Source: Hyphomonas neptunium ATCC 15444 (lineage in GTDB: Bacteria; Pseudomonadota; Alphaproteobacteria; Caulobacterales; Hyphomonadaceae). Taken from it: 64,000 nucleotides of DNA. The stretch lies in contig NC_008358.1 of the NCBI RefSeq assembly GCF_000013025.1, positions 2,914,001 to 2,978,000 on the forward strand, read 5' to 3'. A program made the position numbers and the translations under genes. The notes beneath the pieces were generated by a model that was not told the DNA's origin, made no database searches, and was given only the letters and a program-made list of their open reading frames with translations. Below are positions 18,806-28,568 of this stretch, piece after piece (position 1 is the stretch's first letter; the number at the start of each line of letters is the position of its first letter).

Positions 18806-20095
18806 TTACACCCTCTCTTGCACCGGCGGCCAAGCAATGCCGGCCTCCGGGCGGTGGGCGGGATAGGCCGGTGCCTCGCGGTACTTTCTCACCTCATTGC
18901 GGGCAATCGCGCGCAGGTGCACCTCGTCCGGCCCATCTGCAAGGCGGAGCGTGCGGATACCGGCATAAAGTTCAGCCAGGCCAAAATCATCTGTCACGCC
19001 TGCTCCGCCATGGGCCTGGATTGCCTCATCAATCACCTTCAGAGCGGCGCGCGGGGCAGCCACCTTGATCATGGCAATCTCGTTGGCCGCGCCCTTGTTG
19101 CCGACCGTGTCCATCATGTAAGCGGCTTTCAGGGTTAGCAGGCGCGTCATCTCGATGTCGAGCCGGGCTTCGCCGATCCTCTGCTCCCAGATGGATTGCT
19201 GGGAAAGCGCCTTGCCGAAAACTTCCCGTGCCAGAACGCGGCGTGTAAGTTTTTCCAATGCCACTTCGGCCGCGCCGATGGTGCGCATGCAGTGATGGAT
19301 ACGCCCTGGCCCGAGACGGCCTTGTGCAATCTCAAAGCCCCGGCCTTCCCCAAGGATCAGGTTTGCAACAGGCACGCGAACATCTTTCAGCAACACTTCG
19401 GCATGGCCATGCGGGCTGTCATCATACCCGAATACGGGCAGCATACGGAGTATCTTGATGCCCGGCGCGTCCATCGGCACGAGGATCTGGCTTTGCTGTT
19501 GATGGCGCTCGGCGCTCGCGTCCGTCTTGCCCATCACGATGGCGACCTTGCAGCGCGGATCGCCCACACCGGAGGACCACCATTTGCGGCCGTTGATGAC
19601 GTATTCCTCGCCCTCGCGGGTGATCGTCGTCTCGATATTGGTGGCGTCGGAGGAGGCAACCAGCGGCTCTGTCATCAGGAAGGCCGAGCGGATTTCACCG
19701 CGCAGCAACGGCCCGAGCCAGCGCTCCTTTTGCAGCGGCGATCCATACCGGTGAAGCACTTCCATATTGCCGGTATCTGGCGCCGAGCAGTTGAACACTT
19801 CAGACGCAAACGACACACGGCCCATGATCTCCGAGAGCGGCGCATATTCGGCATTGGTCAGTCCGGCGCCGCGATGGCTGCTCTCGTCGTGATCTTCGCT
19901 CGGCGGCAGGAACAGGTTCCACAGGCCTTCAGCCTTGGCCCGCTCCTTCAGGCGTTCCAGCACGGGGTTGACGCCCCAGCGGTCCTTTTCGTGGTGGGCC
20001 TTGTAGTCGGGCACGGCGGGATAGACATGCTGGTCCATGAATGCGCTGACACGCGCGATATAATCTTTCGTCTTTGGGCTGAATTCGAACTGCAT
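18806..20095 (-). CDS. Acyl-CoA dehydrogenase, ACAD10/11-like
   Basis: Flavin-dependent acyl-CoA dehydrogenase of 429 residues. It carries the usual FAD/acyl-CoA blocks ([23 protein letters not shown]) together with markers of the ACAD10/ACAD11 branch: [27 protein letters not shown] and LADGPDEVH. In this branch the catalytic Glu position of medium-chain enzymes (in YEGTSQIQ) reads Asp in ADGPDEVH. Substrates of bacterial members are mostly unknown; hydroxy- or branched acyl-CoA are possibilities. Paralogues lie at 21604-22905 and 43024-44250. It is downstream of the MATE gene on the same strand with 95 bp between. Confidence 0.9.
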   Translation of the reverse strand: MQFEFSPKTKDYIARVSAFMDQHVYPAVPDYKAHHEKDRWGVNPVLERLKERAKAEGLWNLFLPPSEDHDESSHRGAGLTNAEYAPLSEIMGRVSFASEVFNCSAPDTGNMEVLHRYGSPLQKERWLGPLLRGEIRSAFLMTEPLVASSDATNIETTITREGEEYVINGRKWWSSGVGDPRCKVAIVMGKTDASAERHQQQSQILVPMDAPGIKILRMLPVFGYDDSPHGHAEVLLKDVRVPVANLILGEGRGFEIAQGRLGPGRIHHCMRTIGAAEVALEKLTRRVLAREVFGKALSQQSIWEQRIGEARLDIEMTRLLTLKAAYMMDTVGNKGAANEIAMIKVAAPRAALKVIDEAIQAHGGAGVTDDFGLAELYAGIRTLRLADGPDEVHLRAIARNEVRKYREAPAYPAHRPEAGIAWPPVQERV

Positions 20096-20190
20096 CGTCT
20101 CTCTCCGGTCTCATCTGTCCGGGGAAAGCCTGCGCCTCTGGCAGAATGGGCGGAATACGGATGTTTGCGGATGCCCGCGCGGCAAGCGTC

Positions 20191-21504
20191 TCAACCGCGC
20201 GCAGTTTCCGGCGCAAGGCGCCCCATCAGGCGCGGCCAGTAGAGCGCCAGCGCGCCGGCGCGGTAGACATAGCTGAGAAGGAAAGCCGTCCAGACGCCCG
20301 CATTGTTGAACGCCGGGGCAAGCGTCAGGTCCGTTACAAGGTATGCCGCCATCGCCAGCATGCCGGCATTGCGCACGGCCGGCCCCTGCGTCGTGCCCAG
20401 AAACAGCCCGTCGAGTTGCCAGGCGGCGACCCCGATGAAAGGGACCGCCGCGCACCAGGGCAGATAGGCCAGCGCTGCGTCCCGTGCGGCCGGGTCAAGA
20501 ATGAAGGCGTGGATAACCGCGCCCCCGCCCAGCCAGAAGACCAGCGAAAACAGCGCGCCACAGGCCAGCGCCAACTCGCTCGTCACCCGCATGGCCCGCA
20601 CCAGCCGTGCCCGGTCCCGCGCGCCATAGGCCGCGCCCGCTTCCTTCTCCGCGACAAAGGCAAACGCGTCGAGCACGAAGGCGGAGACAGCGATGAATTG
20701 CAGCAGCACCTGATTGCCCGCCATGACGGCTATGCCCTGTTGAGCGCCGGAATTCACGAACCAGGCAAAGCTGAAAAGAAGCGCCAGTGTACGGATCATG
20801 ATGTCGCGGTTGGCGCTGATGAGGGAGGTGAGCTTCGCCCGGTCCAGCAGCTGCCCGCCGGGGCCAAGGGCCGAGCGCACGATGACCAGGCCGAGCGCCA
20901 GCGCCGCCCATTCCGCCATCGCCGTCCCTACGCCGATCCCCGCCGGCCCCCAGTCGAACACCGCCACAAACAGGAAATCGAGCCCGCCATTGACGGCGTT
21001 CATGCCGATCTGCACGGCGAGCAGCGCGCGCGTGCGGCCCGTGCCGATCAGCCAGCCGGTGATGGCAAAGCCCATGAGCGCGGCAGGCGCGCCCCAGATG
21101 CGGCCCCAGAAATAGGCCGCCGCTTCGGCCTCCACAGGGGCGTCTGCCTGGAACAGGGCGAGGGAAAAATGCGAGACCAGCGGGAAGGTGATGAGGATGA
21201 GCAGGCCCAGCCCGCCGCCGAGCAGCAGCGCGCGCTTGAGAATGGCGTTTGTCTCGCCGGTGTCACCTGCCCCATCGGCCTGCGCGGTAAGGCCGGTGGT
21301 AGCCATGCGCAGGAAGCCGAAACCCCAATATAGAAAGTTGAACACAACCGCCGCCAGGCCTACGGCCGCCAGCTCCGCCGCTGTGCCGTAGCGCCCCATC
21401 ACGGCAGTATCGACAATGCCGGTCGTTGCGGTCGCCACCTGCGCCAGCATGATGGGCCAGGCGAGCGCCAGCGCGCGCGAACGGGTGAGAATTGAGGTAG
21501 TCAT
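20191..21504 (-). CDS. MATE family (DinF-like) efflux protein
   Basis: A 437-residue, twelve-helix MATE transporter that should export drugs or metabolites in exchange for sodium or protons. The opening AWPIMLAQVATATTGIVDTAVMGRYG and the FLRMATTGLTAQADG segment are typical of the DinF branch, as is the second-half repeat LALLFSFAWFVNSGAQQG. The gene stands between two acyl-CoA dehydrogenases on the same strand; a strong terminator lies upstream at 21543-21577, so it is probably transcribed separately from the gene before it. Confidence 0.9.
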   Translation of the reverse strand: MTTSILTRSRALALAWPIMLAQVATATTGIVDTAVMGRYGTAAELAAVGLAAVVFNFLYWGFGFLRMATTGLTAQADGAGDTGETNAILKRALLLGGGLGLLILITFPLVSHFSLALFQADAPVEAEAAAYFWGRIWGAPAALMGFAITGWLIGTGRTRALLAVQIGMNAVNGGLDFLFVAVFDWGPAGIGVGTAMAEWAALALGLVIVRSALGPGGQLLDRAKLTSLISANRDIMIRTLALLFSFAWFVNSGAQQGIAVMAGNQVLLQFIAVSAFVLDAFAFVAEKEAGAAYGARDRARLVRAMRVTSELALACGALFSLVFWLGGGAVIHAFILDPAARDAALAYLPWCAAVPFIGVAAWQLDGLFLGTTQGPAVRNAGMLAMAAYLVTDLTLAPAFNNAGVWTAFLLSYVYRAGALALYWPRLMGRLAPETARG

Positions 21505-21542
21505 GACCGGCAGGGCTTAGCGGGTTTCAAAGGCCGGCGCAC

Positions 21543-21577
21543 GAAAAAACCCTCCCTGTGCGTACAGGGAGGGTTTC
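21543..21577 (-). terminator. Intrinsic terminator of the 21604-22905 gene
   Basis: Perfect 13-bp stem AAACCCTCCCTGT / ACAGGGAGGGTTT with a four-base loop, followed on the minus strand by six T. It starts 28 bases after the acyl-CoA dehydrogenase stop. Confidence 0.85.
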
Positions 21578-21603
21578 TTCAATCGTGTGGCAAAGTGCCA
21601 GGC

Positions 21604-22905
21604 TTATTTGCGCCAGATGGCGGCCAGCGCAGGATCTTCCACCCCGCCTTCATATTTGCGCAGTTCGCTGCGGCCGACGACCATGTGGTGGACTTCGTCC
21701 GGGCCGTCTGCCAGGCGCAGTGTGCGCTGGCTGGCATACATGCGGGCGAGCGGGGTCCATTGCGAAACGCCGGTTGCGCCGTGGATCTGGATCGCCTGGT
21801 CGATGATCAGGCACACGCGCTCAGGCACCATGGCTTTCACCATCGAAATCCAGACGCGGGCTTCCTTGTTGCCGAGAACATCCATTGCCTTGGCGGCTTT
21901 CAGAACCATCATGCGCATCGCTTCGATTTCAATCCGCGCGCGGCTGATGATCTCGGTGTTGCCGCCGAGTTTCGCCAGCGGGCGGCCGAACGCTTCGCGG
22001 GCCAGGCCACGCACGCACATCAGGTCGAGCGCTTTTTCAGCCGAACCGATGGAGCGCATGCAGTGGTGGATACGGCCAGGGCCGAGGCGCAGCTGCGAAA
22101 TCTCGAAGCCACGGCCTTCGCCGAGCAGCATGTTTTCCTTCGGAACGCGGACATTCTCAAAGCGGATGTGCATATGGCCGTGAGGCGCGTCAGGCTCGCC
22201 GAACACGTGCATCGGCCCGAGGATCGTGACGCCTTTATAAGGCAGCGGCACGAGGATCTGGCTCTGCTGGCGGTTCACATCGTCGCCATTATTGGTTTTG
22301 CACATGACGATCATGATCTTGCAGCGCGGGTCGCCGGCGCCGGAGATGTAATACTTGTCGCCGTTGAGCACCCACTCATCGCCTTCCAGAACGGCGCTCA
22401 TCGAGACGTTCTTTGCGTCCGAGGAGGCCATGCCAGGCTCGGTCATGGCGAAGGCGGAGCGGATCTTGCCTTCCAGCAGCGGCTTCAGCCACTGTTCCTT
22501 CTGGGCGGGCGTGCCGACGCGCTCGAGCACTTCCATGTTGCCGGTGTCAGGCGCCGAGCAGTTCATGGTCTCTGAAGCCAGCGAGTTCTTGCCGAGTTCA
22601 GCGGCAATGTAGGCGTAGTCGAGGTTCGACAGGCCTTCGCCGGTTTCGGCGTCGGGCAGGAAGAAGTTCCAGAGGCCCTGCTTCTTGGCTTCGTCCTTGG
22701 CTTTCTCCAGGCATTCCAGCTGGCCGGGAGCGTAGGACCAGATGTCCTTGTTGTTCTCGCCGAGGCGGTGGAACTCTTCGCTCATCGGCTGAACGGTTTC
22801 CGCAATGAACTTCTTCACATGCTCGTAAAGCGGGCGTGCGCCTTCGGACATGCGCAGGTCGTTGAGTTCCTCATAGGCGTCGGGGGTACGTTGGGTATCA
22901 GCCAT
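21604..22905 (-). CDS. Acyl-CoA dehydrogenase, ACAD10/11-like
   Basis: A second ACAD10/11-branch flavoenzyme (433 aa) with [40 protein letters not shown] and [10 protein letters not shown]. Its N-terminus is longer and differs from the paralogues (about 35 extra residues before the helical domain). It likely oxidises a CoA thioester in fatty-acid or related catabolism; the exact substrate is unknown. It is probably monocistronic: a strong terminator follows directly and no gene lies close upstream on the same strand. ATG is preceded by GAGAGGAAA. Confidence 0.9.
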   Translation of the reverse strand: MADTQRTPDAYEELNDLRMSEGARPLYEHVKKFIAETVQPMSEEFHRLGENNKDIWSYAPGQLECLEKAKDEAKKQGLWNFFLPDAETGEGLSNLDYAYIAAELGKNSLASETMNCSAPDTGNMEVLERVGTPAQKEQWLKPLLEGKIRSAFAMTEPGMASSDAKNVSMSAVLEGDEWVLNGDKYYISGAGDPRCKIMIVMCKTNNGDDVNRQQSQILVPLPYKGVTILGPMHVFGEPDAPHGHMHIRFENVRVPKENMLLGEGRGFEISQLRLGPGRIHHCMRSIGSAEKALDLMCVRGLAREAFGRPLAKLGGNTEIISRARIEIEAMRMMVLKAAKAMDVLGNKEARVWISMVKAMVPERVCLIIDQAIQIHGATGVSQWTPLARMYASQRTLRLADGPDEVHHMVVGRSELRKYEGGVEDPALAAIWRK

Positions 22906-23035
22906 GGCTGTGTTTCCTCTCTGGATGGGTGTTTGTCGTCTTCTTCCCTGAGTTCAGGGTAACTGAGATGGGGGGGCGCGTGCAAATTCTTTCGCCCCCT
23001 CGTGACACGCCGGAAAATGCGCTAAGGCGCAGGCC

Positions 23036-23782
23036 ATGAGCCCGGTGATCGCCTTTGCGCTGCTGGTGACGGTGATCGTCACCTCCTTCATATCCGGCGT
23101 ATTCGGCATGGCGGGCGGCCTGATCCTGATGGCGGCGCTGACTGCGCTGCTGCCGGTTGCCACCGCAATGGTCGTGCACGGCGCCGTGCAGATGGTCTCC
23201 AACGGCTACCGCGCGATCCTCTGGCGCAAGTTCATCGACTGGACGATCTTCCGCCGCTACGCGCTCGGTTCGGTTGCCGCCATTGGGGTTCTGTTCCTGG
23301 TCTCCTGGCGCCCGGAGGCGACAGCCGTTTACATCCTCCTGGCGCTCGCCGCCTTCACGGTCTGGATACCCAAGGCCTGGATCGACATAGATGTTCAGCG
23401 ACGCGGCCAGGCCGAATTTGCCGGCTTTGCCCTGCAAGCCATGAACACCCTTGCCGGGGTCACCGGTCCGTTGCTCGACATTTTCTTCGCCCGCAGCGTG
23501 ATGGACCGGCGCGCGGTCGTCGCCACCAAGGCGATCACGCAGGTGCTGGCGCATCTGGTGAAGATCGCCTTCTGGGGCGCCGCCCTGCTGGCCTCCACCC
23601 GCGAGAGCCTGATGCCGCCGCTCTGGTTCTTTGCCGCCGCTGTGCCGCTGTCCATGCTGGGCACCACACTGGGCGGGAAACTGCTGGAGAAGATGACCGA
23701 CATCGACTTCCGCCGCTGGATGCGCTGGCTGGTGACCGCGGTGGGCATATTCATGCTGATACGCGCTGCAGGCTGGCTCTGA
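23036..23782 (+). CDS. TauE/SafE-like membrane permease
   Basis: A 248-residue integral membrane protein with about eight hydrophobic segments arranged as two homologous halves. The first half contains FISGVFGMAGGLILMAAL, the characteristic Gly-rich motif of the TauE/SafE (sulfite/organosulfonate export) family. The second half has the related NTLAGVTGPLLDIFF segment. The transported substrate cannot be told from sequence; members move sulfite, sulfoacetate or other anions. It is divergent from the acyl-CoA dehydrogenase upstream, and a LysR regulator follows in the same direction 170 bp later. Confidence 0.78.
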   Translation: MSPVIAFALLVTVIVTSFISGVFGMAGGLILMAALTALLPVATAMVVHGAVQMVSNGYRAILWRKFIDWTIFRRYALGSVAAIGVLFLVSWRPEATAVYILLALAAFTVWIPKAWIDIDVQRRGQAEFAGFALQAMNTLAGVTGPLLDIFFARSVMDRRAVVATKAITQVLAHLVKIAFWGAALLASTRESLMPPLWFFAAAVPLSMLGTTLGGKLLEKMTDIDFRRWMRWLVTAVGIFMLIRAAGWL

Positions 23783-23905
23783 ACCAGCCTCAGCCTGCCG
23801 GATTTCCGGCTCTGGCGTCAGGCGATCATGTAAGGATGTGCATTTCACGCCCCACACATGGCGCATGCAAGACTATTCGGCTACTTTATTTTATGAAACA
23901 ATATC

Positions 23906-23920
23906 ATCACTCGCCGTGAT
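23906..23920. promoter_or_regulatory. LysR-type T-N11-A operator candidate
   Basis: ATCAC-TCGCC-GTGAT is a perfect interrupted palindrome containing the T-N11-A pattern bound by LysR regulators. It sits 32 bases before the LysR gene start, as expected for autoregulation. The surrounding 23875-23925 stretch is AT-rich for this genome. Confidence 0.5.
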
Positions 23921-23952
23921 AATACGTTCCTGTTCCTCCCACAGGCCCTGCC

Positions 23953-24846
23953 ATGAACCTCCGGTCTCTTGATCTCAATCTCCTGCCTGTGCTGGAGGCG
24001 ATTTACGCCGAGCGCAGCCTGACGCGCGCCAGCGAAGTGCTTCACATCACCCAGCCCGCCGTCAGCAACGCGCTCTCGCGCCTGCGCCTGCATTTTGAAG
24101 ACCCGCTCTTCGTGCGCGAGGGCCGCGGGGTGAAGCCCACCGCGATGACCGAAGCCCTGATGCCGGCGATCCGGGAATCCCTCGACAAGCTGCGCAACGG
24201 GCTCGAGCCGCGCTCGGTGTTTGAGCCCTCGCGCTCCACCCGCGTGTTCAATATCTCCAGCCGGGACGCGAGCGCGCACATTCTCGCCCCGCCGATTGCC
24301 CGCCGCCTGGAAGTGCAGGCGCCCGGCGTGCGTATCTCCTGGAGCCAGCCCCAGCGCTCGGCCATCGCCAGCGAGCTGGCTTCAGGGCGTCTCGACCTTG
24401 CCATCGACGTGCAGGACCTGCGCGGGGCAGACCTTGAACGTGTGCTGCTCTCCTCCACCAAATATGTCTGCGCGCTGGCGAGCGACCATCCGCTGGCAAA
24501 CGAACCGCTGACGCTGGATAAATTCTTCAGCATGCGCCATATCGCCGTCTCCAGCCGCCGCGAAGGGCGCAGCCTGATCGAGGAGATGGCGCGCTCTCTG
24601 GGACACCGGATCACGCCCGTTCACCGCCTGCCCCACTATCAGCCTGCCCTGGAGGTTGTGCGCTGTACGCATCTCGCCCTCGCCGCGCCCCAGCCGGTCA
24701 CCGAAGGCTCTGGCCTGGCCGTGATGAAGTTGCCGTTTGATTTTCCCTCGCCCGGCTCGATGCTCTACTGGCATCGCGAATATGCACAGGACCCGGCCCT
24801 GATGTGGCTGCGCGGGCTTATCCGGGATGTCTCCGTCACGCTTTAA
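23953..24846 (+). CDS. LysR-family transcriptional regulator
   Basis: A 297-residue LTTR. The N-terminal winged helix-turn-helix is clear (RSLDLNLLPVLEAIYAERSL, then RASEVLHITQPAVSNALSRL, ending FVREGRGVKPT). The NodD-like opening MNLRSLDLNLL and the two-lobed effector domain follow. The effector is unknown. The neighbour upstream is a TauE-like permease read in the same direction, and the KefC-like gene is convergent 23 bases away, so its targets may be itself or a distant operon. A palindromic T-N11-A site lies just upstream. Confidence 0.92.
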   Translation: MNLRSLDLNLLPVLEAIYAERSLTRASEVLHITQPAVSNALSRLRLHFEDPLFVREGRGVKPTAMTEALMPAIRESLDKLRNGLEPRSVFEPSRSTRVFNISSRDASAHILAPPIARRLEVQAPGVRISWSQPQRSAIASELASGRLDLAIDVQDLRGADLERVLLSSTKYVCALASDHPLANEPLTLDKFFSMRHIAVSSRREGRSLIEEMARSLGHRITPVHRLPHYQPALEVVRCTHLALAAPQPVTEGSGLAVMKLPFDFPSPGSMLYWHREYAQDPALMWLRGLIRDVSVTL

Positions 24847-24869
24847 TCTGTGCACGCATCAGCAATGCA

Positions 24870-26612
24870 TCAGGCGCGCCGGTATTCCTCGTCCCGCACA
24901 ACCGCGAGAATGTCCCGCACGGTTTCGGTTTCATAGCCGAAGCCTTCCAGCGCCATCCCAGCCATCTGCAACCCGGACTCGACCGCTTCGGGCACCACAT
25001 GCGCGGCGCCGGCTTTTTCAAGCTCGGCGGCATGTTCGCCGTCATGGGCGCGGGCAAGGATCAGAATGTCGCGATGCAGACTGCGCGCGCTGCTCACCAT
25101 ATCTCTGGCCCGGTTCGGATCATCCACCGTGACGATGAACTGCTCGGCTTTCGCAATGCCCGTCAGGGTGAGGATTTCCGGCCGCGCCGCATCGCCGACA
25201 TAGGCTGTCAGCCCATCGAGGCGCGCCTGATGAACTTTCTCCGGGTCCCGGTCGATCGCCAGAATGGACACTTCCTCATCCTTGAGCACCCGCGCGACAG
25301 CCCGGCCAACCCGGCCATAGCCGGCCAGCACGACATGGTTTTCCATCTCTGACGGATCGGTCAGCTGCATGCCTTCGGGGTCCACCTTTGCCGGACGCCG
25401 CGCCGCGAGCTTTCGGCCAAGCTGGCCCAGCAGCGGCGTCAGCAACATCGACAGTCCCGCCACCGCCGCGGCAAAGGTCGCCACTTCCCGTGTCACGGCA
25501 TTGCCCGCCTGCGCCGCCGTCAGAATGATGAAGGCAAACTCCCCGGCCGGCGCCAGCAGCAGCGCTGCCTCGATCGAGATCGGATGCCCCCCGGCAAACA
25601 GGCGGCAGGCAAGATAGGCAATCCCCACCTTGGCCACGATCAGCCCCGCCAGCACGGCGAGGATCGGGCCAAGCTGACCGGCGATGGCCGGCAGGTCGAG
25701 GCTCATGCCGACCGTCATGAAGAAGAGGCCCAGCAACAGCCCCTTGAACGGTTCAAGGTCTACTTCCGTCTGGTGTTTGAACTCCGTCTCCCCCACCAGC
25801 AGCCCGGCCAGGAACGCGCCCAGCGCAACCGACAGACCCGCGCTGTAGGTGATGGCCGCCGCGCCCACGACCGTCAGCAGCGTCAGCGCCATCAGGAAGT
25901 CGCGGCCCCCGCTCGCCGCCGCCAGCCGGAAAACCCGGCCCAGCAGGAAGTTGCCGATCACCCAGATCACCGCAATGGCAATCAGTCCCCGGATCAGCGC
26001 GTCCAGCAGCACGCCGCCCAGATTGGCGTCGCTCTTGAGGCCGACAAAGCCGACAAAGATCAGGATCGGCGCAACCATGATGTCCTGAAACAGCAACACA
26101 CCCAGCGAAGTGCGCCCCACCGGCTGGGCCGCGCGCTTTTCCTCCACCAGCACCTGCATCACGATAGCCGTGGAAGACAGCGCCAGCGCGAGGCCAAGGA
26201 TCAGCGATACCGCCGGATCAAGCCCGAGCGCCCAGCCCGCCACCGCGATCACCGCTGCGCTGAGCAGCGTCTGCATCCCGCCCGCGCCCAGCACGACCTT
26301 GCGCAAGGCCCAGAGCCGCTGGAAGGAAAACTCCACCCCCAGCAGAAAGAGCAGGAACAGCACGCCCAATTCGGCCAGCGGCAAGGCCGCTTCCGGTTCG
26401 GTAATCGAGAAGAAAGTGAGGACAGGATAGTCTTCGGCAAAATGGCCCAGCGCGTAAGGGCCAAGCCCGACCCCAGCCAGCATGAACGCGATGATGGTCG
26501 GCATCTTCAGCCAGCGCATGGCAGGAACAAGAATGCCCGCGGCGATGAGGAAAACCAGCAGATCCTTGATCAGGGTCGGGCTTGGCCCGTGCGCGGCATG
26601 CTCCATGGGCAA
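24870..26612 (-). CDS. KefB/KefC-type monovalent cation:proton antiporter with RCK domain
   Basis: A CPA2-family antiporter of 580 residues. About twelve transmembrane helices (residues 15-400) include LALALSSTAIVMQVL and GVLLFQDIMVAP, the ion-path motifs of the family. A cytosolic RCK_N domain follows (VVLAGYGRVGRAVARVL, residues about 430-550) with the GxGxxG nucleotide site. It should exchange potassium or sodium for protons and be gated by NAD(H) or a similar ligand. Unlike E. coli KefC it has no linked KefF/KefG-type subunit nearby. tadA lies 51 bp upstream on the same strand. Confidence 0.92.
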   Translation of the reverse strand: MPMEHAAHGPSPTLIKDLLVFLIAAGILVPAMRWLKMPTIIAFMLAGVGLGPYALGHFAEDYPVLTFFSITEPEAALPLAELGVLFLLFLLGVEFSFQRLWALRKVVLGAGGMQTLLSAAVIAVAGWALGLDPAVSLILGLALALSSTAIVMQVLVEEKRAAQPVGRTSLGVLLFQDIMVAPILIFVGFVGLKSDANLGGVLLDALIRGLIAIAVIWVIGNFLLGRVFRLAAASGGRDFLMALTLLTVVGAAAITYSAGLSVALGAFLAGLLVGETEFKHQTEVDLEPFKGLLLGLFFMTVGMSLDLPAIAGQLGPILAVLAGLIVAKVGIAYLACRLFAGGHPISIEAALLLAPAGEFAFIILTAAQAGNAVTREVATFAAAVAGLSMLLTPLLGQLGRKLAARRPAKVDPEGMQLTDPSEMENHVVLAGYGRVGRAVARVLKDEEVSILAIDRDPEKVHQARLDGLTAYVGDAARPEILTLTGIAKAEQFIVTVDDPNRARDMVSSARSLHRDILILARAHDGEHAAELEKAGAAHVVPEAVESGLQMAGMALEGFGYETETVRDILAVVRDEEYRRA

Positions 26613-26663
26613 ATCGTCCCCTTCAGATGTGAAGACCAGTCATGCAGCCTGATTACGGCTTTG

Positions 26664-27125
26664 TCAGCCCCGGCGGGTGCGGAAGAAGTCCCGGAGCAGG
26701 TCGGCCGCCTCAGCTTCGTGCAGCGCGTCCTGGCGCCATTCGGGCCGCCAGTGGCAGGTCGGCTGCTCGAAGAAGCGCGGCCCGCTCATCACCGCCCCGC
26801 CCTTGATGTCGGCCGCCGCAAAAACAAGCCGCCCGATCCGCGCAAAGCTGATCGCCCCGGCGCACATCGCACACGGCTCCAGCGTCACATGCAGGTCCAG
26901 CCCCGTCAGCCGGTAATTGCCAAGCTTCTGCGCCGCCGCGCGGATGGCAATGATCTCGGCATGGGCGCTCGGATCATGTGTGCCCACGGGGCGGTTATAC
27001 CCCTCGCCAACGATCTCCCCGGTCTCCGGGTCCACCACCACGGCGCCCACCGGCACCTCGCCGGCCTTCGCCGCTTCACGCGCCAGTTCCATCGCGCGGG
27101 CCATTGCTTCAATCTGCATATTCAT
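26664..27125 (-). CDS. tadA: tRNA-specific adenosine deaminase (TadA family)
   Basis: Cytidine-deaminase-fold zinc enzyme of 153 residues. The zinc ligands and proton shuttle are H55-A-E57 and P84-C85-x-x-C88, with the family's FFxxxR-type C-terminal end region. TadA converts adenosine 34 of tRNA-Arg to inosine; related nucleoside or guanine deaminases share the motifs, and the residues after PCAMC (GGAVMSGPRFFEQPTCHWRPEW) fit the TadA side with modest certainty. It reads left, upstream of the KefC-like gene. ATG at 27125 is used; ATG 27119 is equally possible. Confidence 0.82.
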   Translation of the reverse strand: MNMQIEAMARAMELAREAAKAGEVPVGAVVVDPETGEIVGEGYNRPVGTHDPSAHAEIIAIRAAAQKLGNYRLTGLDLHVTLEPCAMCAGAISFARIGRLVFAAADIKGGAVMSGPRFFEQPTCHWRPEWRQDALHEAEAADLLRDFFRTRRG

Positions 27126-27193
27126 CGAACAGCAGATTGCGTCTCAGCCCCTGAAAGTAAAGGTAAATCCGTCAACGGATTACAGCCCCGCGT

Positions 27194-27862
27194 CTAAATT
27201 TCGAGCGTCGGCGCAATCAGATCAATTGCCGGCTGGCGGGCATACTTCTTGTTCCGGCCATAAGCGTAGTTGGCAATCGGGAGCAGCCGCTCGGCCTCCG
27301 CCATCGCCGCGCCCAGCACTTCGCCCGGCTCCACCACCTGGTCCACCCAGCCCACGGGCAGCGCTTCATCGGGCGTGTAGAGCTTCGCCTGCGCCAGCGC
27401 CTGCGTCAGATACATCGGGTTGAGCCTCGCCCGCGGCAGCTCCACCCCGAAGCCTGGCAGCGTCATGCCGTTCACCGTCTCATTCGCGCCGATCTTGTAG
27501 GCGCCCCGCGCCGCAATCCGCGTATCCCCGGCCAGCAGGATGAACGCCCCCATGGCAATGGCATGTCCCGTACACGCAATGACGACCGGCTTGTCAGAGG
27601 TAAACAGCCGGAACGCCAGCTTGCCCCCGCCCATCACCAGCTTGCGCACCTGATCGGGCTCGGATGAAGCGAGAAACTTCAGGTCAAACCCTGCCGAAAA
27701 CCGCTCCGGCCGCCCGGCCAGCACGATCACCTTCGCCGCCGTCTCCGCCTCGTCCAGCGCCGCGTTCACCGCTTCCAGCATCGTCAGGCTGATGGCGTTG
27801 GCCTTGCCATCATCCATAGTGACGACAGCAATCTCATTCTCGATTTTCACGGTGGCGGTCAC
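27194..27862 (-). CDS. Crotonase/enoyl-CoA hydratase family protein
   Basis: A 222-residue crotonase-fold protein, shorter than canonical enoyl-CoA hydratases (about 260). The oxyanion-hole segments are visible as FSAGFDLKFL and GHAIAMGAFILLAGD. The glutamates of canonical hydratases are not clearly in place (GxNETVNGMTLP region), so the reaction could be hydratase, isomerase or hydrolase. It lies alone on the minus strand between tadA and the divergent rsmD. Confidence 0.83.
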   Translation of the reverse strand: MTATVKIENEIAVVTMDDGKANAISLTMLEAVNAALDEAETAAKVIVLAGRPERFSAGFDLKFLASSEPDQVRKLVMGGGKLAFRLFTSDKPVVIACTGHAIAMGAFILLAGDTRIAARGAYKIGANETVNGMTLPGFGVELPRARLNPMYLTQALAQAKLYTPDEALPVGWVDQVVEPGEVLGAAMAEAERLLPIANYAYGRNKKYARQPAIDLIAPTLEI

Positions 27863-28007
27863 GGCGGGAAAGCTCCTCAGTTGCAGGCCTCAGAGAAACT
27901 CTAGCGTGAGTAGAAATCAAGCCCTCGCGCGGCGTCATCCCGAACGGTTGTCATTCGCGCGGCGCGGCCCTAGAGGCAGGGCGCACTCATAACGGAACAC
28001 CCCTGCC

Positions 28008-28568
28008 ATGCGCATCATCGCCGGACAGCACAAAGGCCGCAGCCTCACCGCCCCCAAGGGCATGACCACCCGGCCGACCAGCGACCGCACGCGCGAAAGC
28101 CTCTTCAACATCCTCGCCCATGCCCCGTGGGCCCCGCCGCTCGAAGGCGCCCGCGTGATTGATCTCTTCGCCGGCTCCGGCGCGCTTGGCCTGGAAGCAA
28201 TGAGCCGCGGCGCCGCCTTCTGCCTGTTTGTCGAAACCGACCACGGCGCACGCGGCGCCATCCGCGACAATATCGAAGCCCTCGGCCTCTTCGGCCACAC
28301 ACGCCTCCACCGCCGCTCGGCCACCGACCTGGGCGAAAAGCCCGCCGGCGTCGGCGCCCCGTTCACCCTCGCTTTCCTCGACCCGCCCTATCACAAAGGC
28401 CTCGTCCAGCCTGCGCTCGACGGCCTCATCAGCGGCAAATGGCTCACCGAAGATGCCATCGCCATGGTCGAAACCGGCTCGGATGAAACGCTGATGTATA
28501 GCGGCTGGGAAGCCATCGACACGCGCGACTTCGGCGCCGCCCGCGTGCAGTTTCTGAAGCAGACCTAG
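28008..28568 (+). CDS. rsmD: 16S rRNA (guanine(966)-N2)-methyltransferase
   Basis: RsmD methylates G966 of 16S rRNA in the small ribosomal subunit. The opening MRIIAGQHKGR, RPTSDRTRESLFNIL, the SAM-binding DLFAGSGALGLEA (52-64) and the catalytic DPPY (125-128) identify it. At 186 residues it is of typical length. It ends in a four-base overlap with the stop of the convergent small exported protein gene. Confidence 0.95.
   Translation: MRIIAGQHKGRSLTAPKGMTTRPTSDRTRESLFNILAHAPWAPPLEGARVIDLFAGSGALGLEAMSRGAAFCLFVETDHGARGAIRDNIEALGLFGHTRLHRRSATDLGEKPAGVGAPFTLAFLDPPYHKGLVQPALDGLISGKWLTEDAIAMVETGSDETLMYSGWEAIDTRDFGAARVQFLKQT

Noticed and set aside
25584..27197. Open frame of 537 codons on the plus strand
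   Set aside because: Antisense to the KefC-like gene and tadA; its Gln/Arg-rich composition comes from reversed membrane-helix codons.
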